Positions 4,690 through 6,858 of a stretch of DNA of 6,858 nucleotides are shown piece after piece; position 1 is the first letter of the stretch, and each line of letters opens with the position of its first letter. The notes beneath the pieces are model-generated. The model was not told where the DNA came from and did no database searches. It saw only the letters and a list, made by a program, of their open reading frames with translations. Made by a program: the position numbers and the translations under genes. Origin of the DNA: a bacterium (GTDB lineage: Bacteria; Nitrospinota_A; UBA7883; JACRGQ01); contig JAKAGL010000127.1 in assembly GCA_021815535.1 (NCBI GenBank), positions 1 to 6,858 of the forward strand. The letters are read 5' to 3'.

Positions 4690-6858
4690 ATGAACCAGCG
4701 GTACGAGTTTAAAGAGATAGAGGCCAAGTGGCAGGCCCATTGGGCCGCCACCGGCGCGGATAAGGTTTCCACCGACGCCGCCAAACCAAAATACTACTGC
4801 CTTGAAATGTTCCCGTATCCCTCCGGGCGGATACACATGGGGCATGTGCGCGTGTACACCATCGGCGATATGCTGTCGCGCTACTTCCGGATGAACGGCT
4901 ACAACGTGCTGCACCCGATGGGGTGGGACGCCTTCGGCCTACCCGCCGAGAACGCCGCCATAGAAAGAAAAACGCACCCGCATAAGTGGACGCTTGCCAA
5001 CATCGCCAACATGCGCCAGCAGATACGGGCGATGGGAACCGGCTACGACTGGGACCGCGAGGTGACCACCTGCCTGCCCGATTATTACCGGTGGACGCAG
5101 TGGTTCTTCATCCAGTTCATGAAAAAGGGGCTGGCCTACCGCAAGGAGACGTTCGTCAACTGGTGCGAAAGCTGCCACACCGTCCTGGCGAACGAGCAGG
5201 TGGTGGATAACGCCTGCTGGCGCTGTGATTCGCAGGTGGTGCAAAAGGAGATGCAGGGGTGGTTCCTCAAGATCACCGATTACGCGGATGAACTGCTGAA
5301 CGACCTGAAACTGCTGGAAGGGCACTGGCCCGACCGCGTGCTCACCATGCAACGCAACTGGATAGGCAGGAGCGAGGGGGCGCGCGTCACCTTTAAGATC
5401 GACGGTATGGACGGCGGCATCGAGGTGTTCACCACCCGGCCCGATACGCTGTTCGGCGCTACGTTCATCTGCCTTGCGCCGGAGCACCACCTGGTGAAGA
5501 AGCTTGCCGCCGGAACGCCGCAGGAAGAGGCCGTCAACATCTTCACCAGCCAGGTGGCGTTGCAGGACAAGATATCGCGCACCAGCGACGAGGCGGAAAA
5601 GATGGGCGTGTTCACCGGGCGGTACGCCGTCAATCCCGTCAACGGCGAAAAACTGCCGATATGGGCCGCCAACTTCATACTGATCGATTACGGCACCGGC
5701 GCGATCATGAGCGTGCCGGCGCACGATACGCGCGATTTCGCGTTTGCCCAAAAATACAACCTTCCCGTCCGCAAGGTGATCCTGCGCGAAGGGGAGGACG
5801 CCGCCGCGGCGCTGGAAGAAGCGTACTCCGGCGACGGCACGATGCACGCCAGCGGCCCGTTCACCGGCATGGATAACCGCGCCGCCATCACAAAGATAAA
5901 CGGATGGCTGAAAGAGAAGGGGCTGGGCGAGGCCGCCATCAGCTACCGCCTGCGCGATTGGGGCATCAGCCGCCAGCGTTACTGGGGCGCGCCGATACCG
6001 GTTATCCACTGCGCGAAGTGCGGGCCGGTGGCGGTTCCCGAAGATCAGCTTCCCGTGCTGTTGCCGACCGACGCCGACCTGCTGGAAGGGGGGCGCTCGC
6101 CGCTGGGCCAGCTGGAATCGTTCACTAAAGCCGCCTGCCCGCAATGCGGCGGCCCGGCGCGGCGCGAGACCGACACCATGGATACCTTCATGTGTTCCTC
6201 GTGGTACTTCTTCCGCTATGCCTCGCCCACGACGGCGGCATCGGCGGGGGAGAAAAAAGACATCGACTACTGGCTGCCGGTGGACAAGTACATCGGCGGC
6301 ATCGAGCACGCTATTTTGCACCTGCTTTATGCGCGCTTCTTCAACAAATTTGCCCGCGATATCGGCTTTACCACTGCGCCGGAACCGTTCAAGAACCTGC
6401 TCTCGCAGGGGATGGTCATCAAGGACGGCGCGAAGATGAGCAAGAGCAAGGGGAACGTGGTGGACCCGGACGCGATCTTGTCGCGCTACGGGGCGGACGC
6501 CACCCGCATCTTCACCCTTTTTGCCGCGCCGCCGGAGCGCGACCTTGAATGGGACGACAGCGGCATAGAAGGGGCGTACCGCTTTGTGCAACGCGTCTAC
6601 CGCCTGTTCCACAAGTGGTTGCCGGAACTGAAGGGGGAGCAGAAGGCCGACGGCGGGCTTGCTGAAAAAGAGAAAGAACTGCGCCGGATGCGGCACGTCA
6701 CCATCAAGCGGTTCACGCACGACATACGCGACCGCGAACAGTTCAACACCGCCATTGCGGCGGCGATGGAGCCTTTGAATTTCCTCTCCGACCATACGCC
6801 GAGCGTGCCGGGGAGGGCGATCGAGAAGAGGGAATCAAAGCCGAAGACGCTTGCGAAG
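4690..6858 (+). CDS. leuS: Leucyl-tRNA synthetase, first 723 codons (partial)
   Basis: This enzyme charges tRNA-Leu with leucine using ATP, in the cytoplasm. The frame is open from the ATG 4690 to the window edge. Class I motifs are intact: the HIGH-type HMGH (49-52) within PYPSGRIHMGH, and KMSKS (582-586) within DGAKMSKSKGN. The zinc module has four cysteines, CESC (159-162) and CWRC (176-179). The CP1 editing domain carries TTRPDTLFG (248-256) and VPAHDTRD (342-349), whose conserved Asp contacts misactivated amino acids, so proofreading should be active. A second Cys pair set (HCAKC and CPQC) precedes the DTMDTFMCSSWYF segment, as usual. The tRNA-binding helical domain has begun when the window ends; a full enzyme would need roughly 100-150 more residues. 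The start fits the conserved MNQRYEFKEIEAKWQ opening but has no Shine-Dalgarno sequence. Confidence 0.98.
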   Translation, partial: MNQRYEFKEIEAKWQAHWAATGADKVSTDAAKPKYYCLEMFPYPSGRIHMGHVRVYTIGDMLSRYFRMNGYNVLHPMGWDAFGLPAENAAIERKTHPHKWTLANIANMRQQIRAMGTGYDWDREVTTCLPDYYRWTQWFFIQFMKKGLAYRKETFVNWCESCHTVLANEQVVDNACWRCDSQVVQKEMQGWFLKITDYADELLNDLKLLEGHWPDRVLTMQRNWIGRSEGARVTFKIDGMDGGIEVFTTRPDTLFGATFICLAPEHHLVKKLAAGTPQEEAVNIFTSQVALQDKISRTSDEAEKMGVFTGRYAVNPVNGEKLPIWAANFILIDYGTGAIMSVPAHDTRDFAFAQKYNLPVRKVILREGEDAAAALEEAYSGDGTMHASGPFTGMDNRAAITKINGWLKEKGLGEAAISYRLRDWGISRQRYWGAPIPVIHCAKCGPVAVPEDQLPVLLPTDADLLEGGRSPLGQLESFTKAACPQCGGPARRETDTMDTFMCSSWYFFRYASPTTAASAGEKKDIDYWLPVDKYIGGIEHAILHLLYARFFNKFARDIGFTTAPEPFKNLLSQGMVIKDGAKMSKSKGNVVDPDAILSRYGADATRIFTLFAAPPERDLEWDDSGIEGAYRFVQRVYRLFHKWLPELKGEQKADGGLAEKEKELRRMRHVTIKRFTHDIRDREQFNTAIAAAMEPLNFLSDHTPSVPGRAIEKRESKPKTLAK

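Noticed and set aside
4939..6795. A 618-codon open frame on the minus strand
   Set aside because: It lies wholly antisense to leuS, which has all family motifs. Its His/Arg/Val-rich translation is the usual shadow of a GC-rich gene.

Overview
The window looks like chromosomal DNA from an uncultured or little-studied Gram-negative bacterium. The evidence is the GC-rich coding style, an outer-membrane-type RlpA lipoprotein, a MoxR/DUF58 operon, and a DUF4911 gene of the kind common in Deltaproteobacteria and related groups (Desulfobacterota, Nitrospinota and similar). The phylum cannot be fixed from this sequence. UGA is used as a normal stop codon.

Left part (1-2284, minus strand): an operon read leftwards encodes a MoxR AAA+ ATPase, a membrane-anchored DUF58 protein with a VWA/MIDAS site, and the N-terminus of an exported Ig-like protein that runs off the window. 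The two junctions overlap by 1-4 bases and 4 bases, so the three genes are almost certainly translationally coupled. A TATAAT promoter and an AGGAGG ribosome site place the moxR start at 2229. The promoter region overlaps the decayed C-terminal half of a RelE/ParE-family toxin gene (2257-2439), which carries an in-frame stop where the family normally has Trp.

Middle (2440-3693): a short tandem-hairpin repeat (2451-2488) is followed by a minus-strand DUF4911 gene. Two copies of a different 47-bp double-hairpin repeat, 71 bp apart, come next. A plus-strand rlpA-like septal lytic transglycosylase lipoprotein gene then follows; its expected start codon is missing because the repeats occupy its 5' end.

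Right-middle (3717-4620): a small accessory segment holds a toxin-antitoxin-like pair, a putative BECR/RelE-like RNase followed by an overlapping DUF2283 protein. A single-pass membrane protein gene follows, whose reading frame is broken by an amber codon. The codons here are noticeably more AT-rich than in the neighbouring housekeeping genes, most clearly in the membrane protein gene.

Right end (4690-6858): the first 723 codons of leuS (leucyl-tRNA synthetase), with catalytic, zinc and editing motifs intact, truncated by the window edge.

The window therefore alternates conserved cell-envelope and translation genes with small mobile or decaying elements (toxin modules, REP-like hairpins) in the gaps. 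I see no IS element, tRNA, rRNA or CRISPR array.
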